Shown: positions 1-10,242, counted from the first letter of the stretch. The stretch is DNA of 64,000 bases from Dactylellina haptotyla (GCA_031310005.1 CM062379.1:3534001-3598000); one strand, 5' to 3'. Program-made: numbers and translations. The notes: generated by a model not told the origin, from the sequence alone.

Positions 1-1
1 G

Positions 2-295
2 GCGGCTAGTTCTATGAGCAGCAAGAAAGAAGAGAATAACTTTTCGATGTTGACCAGGCAAGATAAAGGATCCAATATGGAATTGGACAAGGAATTGGAG
101 GACTTTGAGGCGAGACTGAAGTTCATGCAAACCAGGCGCGAGCAATGGGACTCAACGAAGAAACAAGAAGTATCAGCAGAATCGATAAGATCGGCAAGCC
201 ACGATGCAGTCGCAATTACGACAAACGGGAAGAGGGCGGCAAGATTTAGTAGAGTCGAGGCTGGATGGGCCCCAAAGCCAATGGGGATCGCGTGA
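2..295 (+). CDS. 3' end of an unrecognised gene (partial, runs off left edge)
   Basis: The frame is open from the first bases of the window to a stop at 293-295, and codons before the first ATG (position 14) are also open, so this is more likely the tail of a gene than a complete small ORF. The roughly 97 visible residues are highly charged. A Glu/Lys-rich stretch (ELDKELEDFEARLKFMQTRR) looks like a short coiled coil, followed by a Ser/Ala-rich tail ending in APKPMGIA. I do not recognise a family. It could also be a chance open frame in a 3' UTR; the sequence left of the window would decide. Confidence 0.35.
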   Translation, partial: AASSMSSKKEENNFSMLTRQDKGSNMELDKELEDFEARLKFMQTRREQWDSTKKQEVSAESIRSASHDAVAITTNGKRAARFSRVEAGWAPKPMGIA

Positions 296-1359
296 GGGAC
301 GGGATGCTGGTGGAGAGATATGGCAGCAAACTTGGCGTGCCTGGCGCAGCACTCCGCGGCGCAGATTCAAATAATCATAACTCCTCGAACTGTGTGGGCT
401 GCCCTTGCAGCTCGGGTAGCACAGCAGCAGCAGCCAGCCAGATATATTTCGGAACCTCACGCTGCACCTGTGCTGACCGAACGTCGTTTCAAACGGCTTA
501 CATCTGCAAAGAGACTAGCCATCTGCCACGCCATTTAAATAGTGACGGTATCCCGGAGCCTCAACGACGATTCGACAATTCGAGGTTACTCTGCTCCCTA
601 GTGTCCGCGAACGGCGACCATACGAACGACGGATGACGACCGGCTCAGCCTGGACCTCAAACAGCCGGGCCAGGGTCTGTGGTGTTGACGAAAAACATTG
701 AAACCGATTCGATTGGTTACGGTAGCGCTAACCCACGTTTGTGCGTCCCCAAACGAACTTGAAACGGGATGACCTAGAAGAAATTGAACCAGGGAAAGCT
801 CGGGTAGCTGGACTCTTGCAGAAAGGACCTTGCAATGGGGTGGACCCACCGATGCACCCGAGTGGGTGGGATGTTCTAAATTCCTGTGGAGGCGTATTTC
901 TCCTGACTAGCTCGCAGGACATGGATTGTAGATACTCAAGTAGACAAGTACAGTCGACGAGACCAGCCTCTGCCCTCCGTTCCTTCTGCTTAACTCTCCT
1001 TTTCCAACCGGCAGTGGTCCAAAATTCCTCCCTTCAAAGACACCTTCCTTTAGTCCAAATTCCTTGGAACCACGAGCCACCCTCGTAAGATATTTAGTCA
1101 CTTTATCATCGAGTTGTGAGATTGACGCCATACCAGCGTGTACGATAACTCCTTACCACAACGGCGCCAGATATATAAACCTCCTCGAGCTCTCCCAGCT
1201 AGCAGCTTCATCATCCACCTTCTAGAAAGACATCCATCCTTCCCCCATCTCACTATCCTTCCAGACCCGTAGATAGAACGACCCTCGACCCCGCTCCTTG
1301 AAATATACCTATTTAATCACGAATTTAAAGATAAGAGAAGACAGAAAGAAAGAAAAGCT
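296..1359. other. Intergenic region and upstream region of the eIF4E-like gene
   Basis: About 1.06 kb without a convincing gene. Short open frames on both strands have no family features. The right end is a promoter/leader: a TATA-like box at 1171-1179, then a C/T-rich stretch typical of fungal transcription starts, then an A-rich run immediately before the ATG at 1360. Confidence 0.6.
1171..1179 (+). promoter_or_regulatory. TATA-like box upstream of the eIF4E-like gene
   Basis: ATATATAAA lies about 180 bases before the ATG at 1360 and is followed by C/T-rich sequence. Position and context fit a core promoter; no transcript start is known. Confidence 0.45.
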
Positions 1360-2311
1360 ATGGCCACCACAGCATCAAATGTCCCTTCTCTACACGTAAA
1401 CGGACCAGCCTCCGGAAATGGCTCGCCGACATCAGAAAACACATCTCCGACCTCCACCTCTGACGAGCCCGTTGTCCAAAGCATGGGTAATCGAAAGCAG
1501 CTCGTCAACACAATGCTGAAGAAGATGCGACCCCTACCTCTACGACACGAATGGACCTTCTGGCATGACAAGTACCAAGCTGAAACTGGCTCCGGAACAG
1601 CAGCGGGCGGAGACGGATATGCCTCGCAGTTGAAGGAGTTGGCAAATCTCAGCACAATTCAGGTGATTCTACTTTTTATTTTCCCCCTATTATTATTTCT
1701 GGTGGCAGCATTATTTTTAAATACAATGAAAAAAAAATATCGTTTGCTGATATCCTCGAGCGGAAATAGGACTTTTGGCAAGTCTACAACAACACCCCCT
1801 TCGAATCACTAGCCCTCCGCGACTCGTTACTTTTATTCAAGAAGAACGTCAAGCCGATCTGGGAGGACCCGAGAAACAACAAGGGTGGCTCATGGACTTT
1901 CAGAATCTCAAAGACGGGCGGCAACTCCTCCGACTTCTGGAAGGAAACCCTGATGATGGCCATCGGCGAGGTTCTACAGGAGGTGGTTGAGAAGGGTAAA
2001 TTCCTCGGCATCCGATGACCTTTGTTCCGAAATATTTAGCTAACTCATATTTCCTTTTTTTTCTTCTCTCTCCACAAACAGGCGACGACATCTGCGGTGT
2101 TTCCATTTCCGTCCGTTTCAACTCACATTTGATACTTGTCTGGAACCGCGATAGCTCGAATCAGAAGTCTATCGATGCGATCCTAAAGAGGGTTTTGGAG
2201 AACCTTTCCGAAGAAATCAGGCCCCTGCCACAAAACTACTATTATAAGAAGCACAGTGAGCACAAGGGATACAAGGCGATAGAAACCCCCGCTTCGACCA
2301 GCAAGAAATAA
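1360..2311 (+). CDS. eIF4E-family cap-binding protein, 4EHP/eIF4E2-like
   Basis: Three exons: 1360-1662, 1770-1995 and 2082-2311, giving 252 aa. Both introns are GT-AG, the second phase 1. The N-terminal ~60 residues are Ser/Thr-rich. The eIF4E fold follows: LRHEWTFWHDKY (about 61-72), DFWQVYN (102-108), the cap-contacting KPIWEDPRNNKGGSWTF (129-145) and DDICGVSISVRF. Eukaryotic eIF4E stacks the m7G cap between two tryptophans. Here the second is present (IWED, W132), but the position of the first is a tyrosine (GYASQLKEL, Y87), as in metazoan 4EHP/eIF4E2. The protein therefore probably binds caps more weakly and may act in repression or in translation of a subset of mRNAs rather than as the main eIF4E; that role is inferred. 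It converges with GDA1 downstream. The family call is very secure, the 4EHP-class call good. Confidence 0.9.
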
Positions 2312-2896
2312 ATATCTTGGTTTGGAAATGTCGATGTCATCTTGAGGTTATACTGCGTGTGCGTGCATGAATCTTATATATACCGTTTTATTTGAAATGG
2401 GCATCCCTTTTTTTTTTTTAGAAAAAAACCAGTGTTTCTTTACCGTCGCATCATATTGTATAATTGCTACTTCTTTCGCGGGGACTGGTTGAGGGTGTAT
2501 TCGGGTTTATTTCGTACTATTGCTGCTGCATCCCCCGGTTTCCATTTATTAAAGGAAAGCGGATTCCAAGTACCGTTTTTACCATTGTATATGCTCACGA
2601 CACAAAGGTCGACAGACCAAGTACCTTGTATGAAATATTAAATATATTCATCCGCCACCAGCTGTAACTTCTCCGCCGGTCCTCTCTCGCAATAATGTAA
2701 AATAGCAAATGACCAATATAAAGAATCTAACATGGTACTCAAATATTATACAACTGAAGTACGGGACTAGGTAATATCATCAAGTATCATAAGAAAACAT
2801 TAAATCGAAAAATCGCATTGAGGAAAAAGAAGTGGTAGCGAAATTTCTATGCAACAGCACAAATTCGTTATATATATCATTATATTCTTCCCTAAC
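2312..2896. other. Convergent 3' intergenic region
   Basis: AT-rich, about 585 bases between the stop codons of the eIF4E-like gene (+) and GDA1 (-). It contains a T run near 2408-2420 and several AATAAA-like stretches, as expected for two 3' UTRs. No gene seen. Confidence 0.6.
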
Positions 2897-4541
2897 CTAA
2901 TGCCCAACCTCCCGGATACGGCACTTCCAGCCAGAGTTCTTCTCGAGGAGTGGTAGACTGTGCAAATTCGTAGTATTAGTATTTATAGAAATCAGATAGA
3001 AGCTATCAAACTTACCTAGCGCCTAAGCACCAACCCAACTCGTTACCCTTAATCTTCTTAGCAATCTTGACCTCACGATGCAACGGCATATCGTATCCGG
3101 TATGGAGCAACGCGAGTTGGAAGTTCAAGTCGAGGCAATGCTCAGGTCTATCCCTCAATTCCTCCAATGCTCCCTTGACGGACGAGAACACCTTCCATCC
3201 GGCCTCACCTTCGCACACCTTCGCGGCGAGATCCTTCAGCTCTTCAAGGGTGAAGCTGCTAGGCATACCCAGTGGCTGAGTTCTGTCATAGAAGTATGAG
3301 AAGATATAAACATCCTCCCGGGCAAAGGTCTTGGAAAGCGATGGTTGATGGATACCGTTGAACGAGCACGGTGCGAGCTTGCAGTCTTCGTCCTTGTGAA
3401 GAATGGACTCTGCGAAGCTTCGGCAGAGGGTGGCAGCGGAGTGTGCGGGACCGGTCATGTTGATCTTCACACCGTCCACATTGACTTCACGCCACATTCC
3501 TGGGGCGATACAAGGATTGAGGACGGGCTGGGAGCTGTCGACTTGCTTCTCGCCGAATTTGGCAGTGATGACGGCTTTGTGGATAGCCTTGCGGGCTTCG
3601 TTCAGTCCATAGCCGAGGTGAGAGTGCTGGTAGAGATCGAAGGAGCGGCCGCCAAAGGTAAGATCATAATGGTGGTCACCTGGGGCGAGTATTTCTGGCA
3701 TACCGCCTCCTTTGAGATTTGGGAAGGTTGGCTCGAATACAATCTGTGTCGAGGCACCACCGAGATCGAAGACGGCAGCGGTGGGAGACTTGTCTGGTCC
3801 ACCAATCTTGCCGAGAAGGTAGTTGGTAGTGATCCACGCGTAGACACCCTCGTCACTGCCATCCATGACCGATACCCCGTTACCTTCAACAACTGGGAAA
3901 GGGTACTTGGTCTCCAGTCTGGTTCTAACAGCGGCTAAAATTGCATCGCTCTTAGCTTGCCCGAGCAGTCGTAAACCAGCCGTCGCCTTAACGGCTACAG
4001 GTGTGCAAGATTTATAGTTATCCGGAACGGTGGTAACGGCAACCTCCATCAGTTCATCCAAACTCTTCGCTGCTTCCTCTGGGCTGTCACCATAGTTCGA
4101 CAATCCACCCTTCTTCATCTTGAACTCTTCGTGTTCCAGTTCAGGAGTTGACTTGCAAGTGTTGAACCTGTAGACGTGTATTCTCGATCCGCTGCTGCCG
4201 GCATCAATCATCAACACGTATCTTGTGCATGATCCATCGTTCTTTTTCGTCGTTCCGGGGACTACGCTGGTCACACTTGAGGTACCTCCTGCTGATAGGA
4301 AGTAAAACGCCAATATGATGAAGCCCAGCACCCCTGCAATCTTGATGTACCTCGACCTCGCCGAGGAATTCATGGTAGGCTGCTGTGGCATGGAGCTCAG
4401 AACAGCTTGTCTGTACGAGGCTCGTTCGAAAGGGTCGTCCGTGGCTCCGCTTCTCGTCCGGTTGTGGGTTCTTTCAAATAGGTTCCAATCGCTGCCGCTG
4501 CTGTTGTTTTGATTGATGCTTGTGGATCTCCTTCGGGACAT
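2897..4541 (-). CDS. GDA1: Golgi guanosine diphosphatase (GDA1/CD39 family)
   Basis: Two exons on the minus strand, 4541-3016 and 2957-2897, 528 aa. It hydrolyses GDP (and UDP) released by glycosyltransferases in the Golgi lumen, so that GMP can be exchanged for GDP-mannose. A type II membrane anchor lies at about residues 68-86 after a short basic, Ser-rich cytosolic tail. Apyrase conserved regions follow in order: DAGSSGSRIHVYRF (113-126), ATAGLRLLG, GSDEGVYAWITTNYLLG with the catalytic Glu, FDLGGASTQIVFEP and HSHLGYGLNEAR. The long open frame stops just after GWCLGA. However, a GTAAGT donor at 3015 and an acceptor ending at 2958, with a TACTAAT-like branch site between, splice to SLPLLEKNSGWKC and a short tail, which is the expected family ending. 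Closest upstream neighbour is a possible small membrane protein. Confidence 0.95.
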
Positions 4542-4762
4542 GTATTATATCGTGTGATCTCTGTTGTCCGAGTTGACGACAATCCGATCCGCGTAGGTAG
4601 ATTGCTGTTAGGAGGAGCGGTAGCTTCTTTGTGGGGTGGCAGGGAACCACTACACTCTGCGGTGGTAGTCCGGACGGGAGAAGGTGAAGAAGGAAGGGAT
4701 GAGAGACCAAACGACTCCCAGCGAGATATATAGGTCGGTCCTAGAGAATGTGGAGATAGCGG

Positions 4763-5292
4763 TTAGCGGGCCACGGAACCCATCAGGCGACACACGCACA
4801 TATACACGCAGCTCGTCGCGAGTTCGAGAAAGGGGATCTCTGGAGAGTTATCATGTTGAACGTACAAGCTAAACCTCGAGAAGACGAGGAGGTAGATCAC
4901 GACCACGGCGATTGCCCCTGTGATGAAGGAGAGATCAAAGTAGAAGAGCAGAGCCAACAGCAGGGCGACAACGAACGTCAAGTAGGATAGGTGGATTGGA
5001 TTGAGTGTCCTTAATTCCCGGAGCATTCTTTGGTCTGCTTTGGGTAGTCTTCTCCTTCTCAAAGCGCCCTGTTCTTTAGCCTGGTTGTTGAGCGAGCTGT
5101 CCGTTCCAGTCGGGTTAGCCAGCGTACAGAAGAAGTTACTTTGCTACGTTTCGTTTCGTTAAGGGGTCCTTCTGCGGGTGAGCTCGTCCGGGCGATCGAG
5201 AAAATCCCCGCGTCCGTATCCGGGTTGCCCCCGGGGAGCTCGCCGGGTGCAACACCCAACGCAGACGGCTACGGAGAATCGAAGAATGGCAT
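4763..5292 (-). CDS. Possible small two-TM membrane protein
   Basis: The main exon, 5096-4763, encodes a basic, Gln/Lys/Arg-rich segment (QGALRRRRLPKADQ) and then two adjacent hydrophobic segments, roughly LTFVVALLLALLFYF and ITGAIAVVVIYLLVF. No in-frame ATG opens it. A 3' splice site fits just before 5096 (CTAAC branch site, then GGACAG). A 20-base first exon at 5292-5273 (reading MPFFDSP) has the matching phase and would give 117 aa, but its donor (GTAGCC) is weak. A TATATA box at 5321-5326 lies upstream. It reads the same way as GDA1, 221 bases before it. I do not recognise a family. The hydrophobic exon is probably real; the gene model is tentative. Confidence 0.4.
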
Positions 5293-5320
5293 GCATGTCG
5301 ACATGTATTGATAAATATAC

Positions 5321-5326
5321 TATATA
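5321..5326 (-). promoter_or_regulatory. TATA-like box upstream of the possible two-TM protein
   Basis: TATATA about 30 bases upstream of the candidate ATG at 5292 on the minus strand. It supports, weakly, transcription leftwards from here. Confidence 0.25.
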
Positions 5327-5452
5327 AGTCTAATAATTCGCCCGAGATCCCCTTCAGTCGAGATCGCGGGTATCACTACATCTTAACCTTATAAACATGA
5401 TAAACCGTCATAGTATCCCAAACAAAGCATAATTCCAAAACACATATAAACA

Positions 5453-6777
5453 CTAGAAGAAATACGGATACGCATCCCCTCTCTTAACCCTCTGATTGGA
5501 AGTAGCTCCCGTGCACGTTGTCATTGCACTGTACTGGGTCATTTTCGGACAAGTACAGTCACCCACGCACACCATCGGCTCGTACACAGTCGCCGTTACC
5601 GCCGCTCCTCCAATACACGAACAATCCCAAAGCGCCGTTTGTGTGACCGGTGAGGCACAGCGAGTTTGACACGGCGGTTGGAGACCGCACACACGGGTTA
5701 CGGTAGTAGTCGTCGATGGTGGGCAGAGAGTAAGAACTGAGACCGAGTTTCCGTCGCCCGTTACATTTATCGTCGGCGCTAGAGGAGGAGCTGTCAGCGT
5801 ACCATTCACGGGGGAGCTGTCTAGGGTGGGTTCACTGACAGCCTTATATCCGTCTCCACCGTATCCGTCACCTCCATATCCGTCACCGCCGTATCCATCC
5901 CCGCCGTCAGTTCCTGCGCTGGTGGTCGAAATCGCCTCAGCAGATGCTGCAGAGGTAGTAGGAACTTCAGCAGAGCTAGTGGTTGGGACTTCAGCGGAAG
6001 TAGTTAGCGCTTCTGCGGAGGTAGTTGGCACCTCAGCAGAGCTAGTTGGTGCCTGCGCAGAACTGGTGGGCGCTTCAGCAGAGGTAGACGAGGCAGCATC
6101 AGCAGTAGCTGGAGTATCTCCATATCCGTCGCCACCGTATTCATCTGGGCTGGCGCTGGTAGAGGAAACTGCTTCGACAGAAGCAACAGAAGTAGAAGTC
6201 GCCACCTCAGTAGTTGATGCATCTCCTCCGTATCCATAGTCATCAGCTGGAGCTGAGGATGAGGATTCAACGGAAGCTGGCGACACACTTTCGGGCTTGT
6301 CAAGCGCCGAGACAGTACTTACGACAGTTACAGAAACCGTAGTCTGTTCTGTCTTTGTCTCTGTTTTTACTACGGAGACTGTCTTAGAGACTGTCTTGGT
6401 GACATATTTAGTCTTTTCTACCTTCTTCGTCTTCCAATTTGTCTTATTCTTAGTGACGGTTTTGCAAACTTTAGGTGCTGGGGGCTTTGGTGTGGGCTTT
6501 GTGGGCTGGCCCTTCTTCTTCGTGCACGTGGATTTGGCTTTGATTTTGACCATAGTCGTCTTTTGGCCGTTCTTTTTTGTGCACGTCGTCGAATGCTTCG
6601 CCATGCCCTTACCGTTGGCGTATCCATGGCCGCCCGCTAAAGCGAGAGGGACTGCACTGGACAAAATTGTTAGATTTCAAATCCGCGCGGGCTAAAGTTA
6701 AAACCCATATATGCATATGTGGATATATCTACACACCTGGCCAGCAAATAAGAAATGAAAGCAAATTTGATCTGCAT
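5453..6777 (-). CDS. Secreted repeat-rich protein with Tyr-Gly-Gly-Asp repeats
   Basis: Two exons, 6777-6737 and 6656-5453, 414 aa. The short first exon supplies the ATG and most of a signal peptide. Spliced, the start reads MQIKFAFISYLLASAVPLAL, a classical secretory leader. After it come a Lys/Thr-rich basic region with TCTKK motifs (about 35-80), Thr/Val-rich sequence, long Ser/Thr/Ala stretches with repeated PTSSAEVPTTSAE-like units likely to be O-glycosylated, and four tandem YGGDG units plus scattered copies. A Cys-rich C-terminal region of about ten cysteines follows (for example CGLQPPCQTRC and DCSC). The last residues are RVKR then GDAYPYFF, which resembles a Kex2 cleavage site with a released octapeptide. 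There is no GPI signal. Probably a cell-wall or extracellular protein; no known family recognised. Secretion is well supported, function unknown. Confidence 0.8.
5850..5908 (-). repeat. 15-base tandem repeat encoding YGGDG units
   Basis: About four copies of a 15-base unit (plus strand TATCCGTCxCCxCCG, with third-position differences) encode GDGYG/YGGDG repeats in the secreted protein. Synonymous differences between copies point to some age; length polymorphism between strains would be expected. Confidence 0.75.
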
Positions 6778-8013
6778 CTTGAATAGCAGTAAAACTTTCA
6801 AGTTGTAAATGATATTGGAAACGAGCGTTACGCAGTTAGAAATCGACTTCTCAGTCAAATCCAGCCGCTAATATGGAAGTAAAGAACGTCTAGGAGTGGG
6901 CGGGTATTCAAAAAGAGTGACTTGACAAAGGAATGTCAGAGGGAGCGAGCCGTCAAAAAGTCCAACAACGGAGACATGTTCAAACGGCGGCATCTGCAAC
7001 CAATATATATGCACAATTGCAATCCATCAGACTACAATATTTCGTCGACGGGAGGGCTGAAGGTAGAAAGTACTAGAAGCAGCAATTTCGAGCCTGTCAT
7101 TTCCAAATCCGAAAATATTATCGGCCACTTCAGGGAATCAGTGTTTTTCGAGTATCACAGGTTGGCCGAAGTCAATTAGACGGTGTTGGAGTTGTTGCCG
7201 ATAAGGCATCCGGTAGCCAAATGCAGGCGCTCGGTAGCGCCGGAACCAGTTGATAAGGTTGACCCAGCCGACAAGTTCAATCTCCGTTATAAAACGCGAG
7301 CTTGGGCGACCACGATTGCGAGCTGAGGGAACCGAACCCGCCTTGGAGGGTATCAGAAGAGGCCACCCAGAGAACAAAATGGCGAAATGAGGCTTAAGAT
7401 ATGGACGGGTTGCTGGCATGGAACTATTGTCTTCCCTGTTATATCAACCGATAGCAGTCGCCTGGAACTAGCTATCCTGGAGGGCTGTGGGGTTGGTATT
7501 CCCTTTACGTTATCGATATCCGGGCACGCTGAATATTGCTTTCGATTCTACGGCGAGCATACGTCAAAGCGGTAATTGAATTATATCTTTTATCACAGAA
7601 TGTCCCTTTCGAACATTCGAAGCATCTTTAGCTCTCGATTGTAGAGCTGTGCCTAGCTCCGACGCCAACACATCATTCGAGGGGAGGGAGAGCACGGGCT
7701 CCGGGCGGACCTCGGGGCCTTTGCTGACCCGAGAAACAGGGTCAGGAAACCCGGTGAAGCTCATCGAAGACGCCGCTGTGCAGCTTCCAACACCAGCCAA
7801 CGTCTTAGCATCCGCACATGCGCGTCCCACCTCGCCACAGCCTGCTCGCCCGCCCTTAAATAGACGTCGTCGGAGGTTCTTGCAGGTTGGCCTGATCTTC
7901 GCTCTTTCTTTCCAGTACCGCGACAGTCCTAATATTATATTTACCACCAAACTTTCACCGAGCTACCATCGTTCAAGGGTTTACACAAGCAACTAACCAA
8001 GACCACTTCTAAA
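6778..8013. other. Divergent intergenic region
   Basis: About 1.2 kb between the divergently read secreted protein (-) and the PPPDE protein (+). Short open frames on both strands (for example 7138-7419 and 7564-7950 minus) carry no domain features and overlap the promoter or leader. The last 150 bases before 8014 are C/T-rich, as in other leaders of this window. Confidence 0.5.
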
Positions 8014-10078
8014 ATGGCTACTGGCGAGGAGCGGCTTGTTCAGCTCTATGTCTATGATTTGAGTAAAGGTACTATCATATCCTACCACCTTGGTCTAGTC
8101 TCCGAAACAGGCATGCTAATCCGAATACAGGCCTCGCGCGAACGGTACACCTTAACCTTATACCCTATATCCCAAAGCCGGAAAGCAGCGACTGATGTCA
8201 ATGGGAGGCTAGTATTCGCAAGCCCTACTAGGTCGTCAAATTGACGCCGTCTATCACACAAGGTAGGCGAACCCTTGCCAAGGTTATTGGCATCGGGTAT
8301 TCTAATATCAGTTTCTGATAGTATTGTTCTCGATGGGGTTGAGATATACTACGGCGCGGGTATCCAGCGTTCTTACCCCGGAAACACTCACCATGGAGCG
8401 CCGGAACAAATCTTGGATCTCGGATACACTGCCCTACCTGCTGATGTCATTGCAGAGTATCTCGAGTCTATGAAGGAAATCTATGGGCCAGAGGTAGGTC
8501 ATCGTCATTCTTCCCCCGCTTATGGGAGACATCTTCTGACGCTTGGACCTCCAGTCCTACGATCTTTTCATGCACAATTGCAATAACTTCACCGACGATT
8601 TCTCTACCTTTCTAGTTGGCCGGGGTATCCCAAAGAATATCACATCTCTCCCCGCTGATGTCCTCTCTACACCATTTGGCCAAATGCTTCGGCCTACAAT
8701 TGATGCTGCCATGCGTCCAATAACCACTGCACCCTCCATCTCTGAACCTCCAGGCCGTCTAACAGATCCGCCAGCATTCATCCCTTCAACCTCTAACGGT
8801 ACTGCCGGCGCATCTCCACCTTACGCTGGTGTTCGCGTACCTCAAACTCTTGCGGATTATGACCGTATCATGGCGTCTGCTGCTAACAAGGGCGCCATCG
8901 TCTTCTTTACCAGCGCTACCTGCCCGCCTTGTCGCGTCGTCTATCCGCATTTTGAACAATTGGCAGAGGAATCCGCTGGAAAAATAGTCTTCATCAAAGT
9001 CGATGTCTCCAAATCTTACGACATAGGCTCGAAGTATCAAATCCGTGCTACCCCAACTTTCTTCACTTTTATCCGCGGAGAGAAATTTGATGAATGGAGC
9101 GGCGCGCATCCTGGAACTCTTAAAGCTAATGTGAATATGTTGATGACTGCTGCGTTCCCACCACATCCTCATGATACTCTAAGATTGCCGGTTTTCATGT
9201 CCGCTGCATCGCAACCGCCTGTTACATACTCCCGCCAACTGCCATTAGACAAAGTTCTGATAAAGCTAGGCAAAGTTGGCACGGAGGGACCGGTAATCGC
9301 CATGAAGGAATTTATAGTCACTAAGCAGAAACAGGGCGCCATCGAAGCCAGAGTTCCAGATTTACAAAAGTGGTCCAGCTTCCTGCAAGCTAGTTTCAAA
9401 GAACTGCCGCTGGAAACCCTGTTCCCCCTTGTTGATATCTTTAGGCTGTCTTTAACTGACCCAAGGATATCAGCCTACTATGCCGAAGAGCGCGGACACG
9501 CTACCATCCAGGCGTTATTAGAGACTGCCTCATCAGACAAGGCGATATATCAACTACGACTTGTAACTCTACATGCCATCTGCAACCTCTTCTCGACGCC
9601 ACTGTTTCCACCACACCTCATTAGGGCGCCCTTGGTATCATTGGTTATAGGATTGGTTACTACCTGCCTACTCGACGAATCGCATTCCCAACTGCGGGTC
9701 GCTGCTGCAAGTTTGATATTTAACCTTGCAGCCTACAACCAGAAGTCCAGGGTCGAATCGTCTGCAACGGTTGCAGGTCGGATAGATGCGCTATCTGACG
9801 ACGATCAAATACAGTTACTCGCCACGGTTGTAGAGTCTGTAGATAGAGAAAAGGAGAGTACAGAGGCTCTACGGGGGCTAATACTAAGTTTGGGCTTGAT
9901 TGTATATGGCGCAAAGGTTGATGGCGAGGTTCTAGAACTCGTTGGAGTTCTAGAAGCGGCCCGGATTATCGATGAGAAAGGAAAAAAGTCAGAGAAGAAG
10001 CTACTGGGAGACGATGGCGCAAGACTGTGTAAAGAGATTGGAGAAGAATTGTTAGTTAAGGGGACCAGAAAACCATAG
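8014..10078 (+). CDS. PPPDE (DeSI-like) peptidase - thioredoxin - PUL domain protein
   Basis: Five exons: 8014-8068, 8131-8144 (a 14-base microexon), 8213-8262, 8322-8493 and 8555-10078, 604 aa. Domain order: an N-terminal PPPDE papain-fold domain with the catalytic His in DAVYHTS (about residue 38) and the Cys in FMHNCNNF (about 105), as in deSUMOylating isopeptidases; a proline-rich linker; a thioredoxin domain with CPPC at about 220-223 and the cis-proline RATPTF; and a C-terminal all-helical PUL-type repeat region from about 330. PUL domains bind Cdc48/p97, so a role in removing SUMO or ubiquitin conjugates from Cdc48 clients is likely. PPPDE-thioredoxin-PUL fusions are known in fungi; the function is inferred from domains. 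All junctions keep frame. It ends 164 bases from the stop codon of TRM3, tail to tail. Confidence 0.88.
8131..8144 (+). other. 14-base microexon (PPPDE protein, exon 2)
   Basis: Flanked by an AG at 8129-8130 and a GT at 8145-8146. It encodes the end of the conserved block SKGLART; skipping it breaks frame and removes part of the PPPDE core. Confidence 0.75.
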
Positions 10079-10242
10079 CGCTTGTTGGCACGATGGACCT
10101 TTAAGGTCAAGTTTTATTCTTTTAGGTTCGATCTAGCGTCCTTCTTAATATCCTTTGGAGTACTCCTATATCATTATCATCTATTCTATAACCCAGCCAC
10201 GCTCAGTATGATCGCACATAAAGTCCTGGTATCTTGTGAACA

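Noticed and set aside
3345-3938. 197-codon plus-strand open frame opposite GDA1
   Set aside because: Lies entirely antisense to the conserved GDA1 exon; composition follows codon constraints of the other strand, and no start context or domain is present.
5826-6239. Pro/Ser-Tyr repeat frame on the plus strand
   Set aside because: Antisense shadow of the YGGDG/PTSSAE repeats of the secreted protein.
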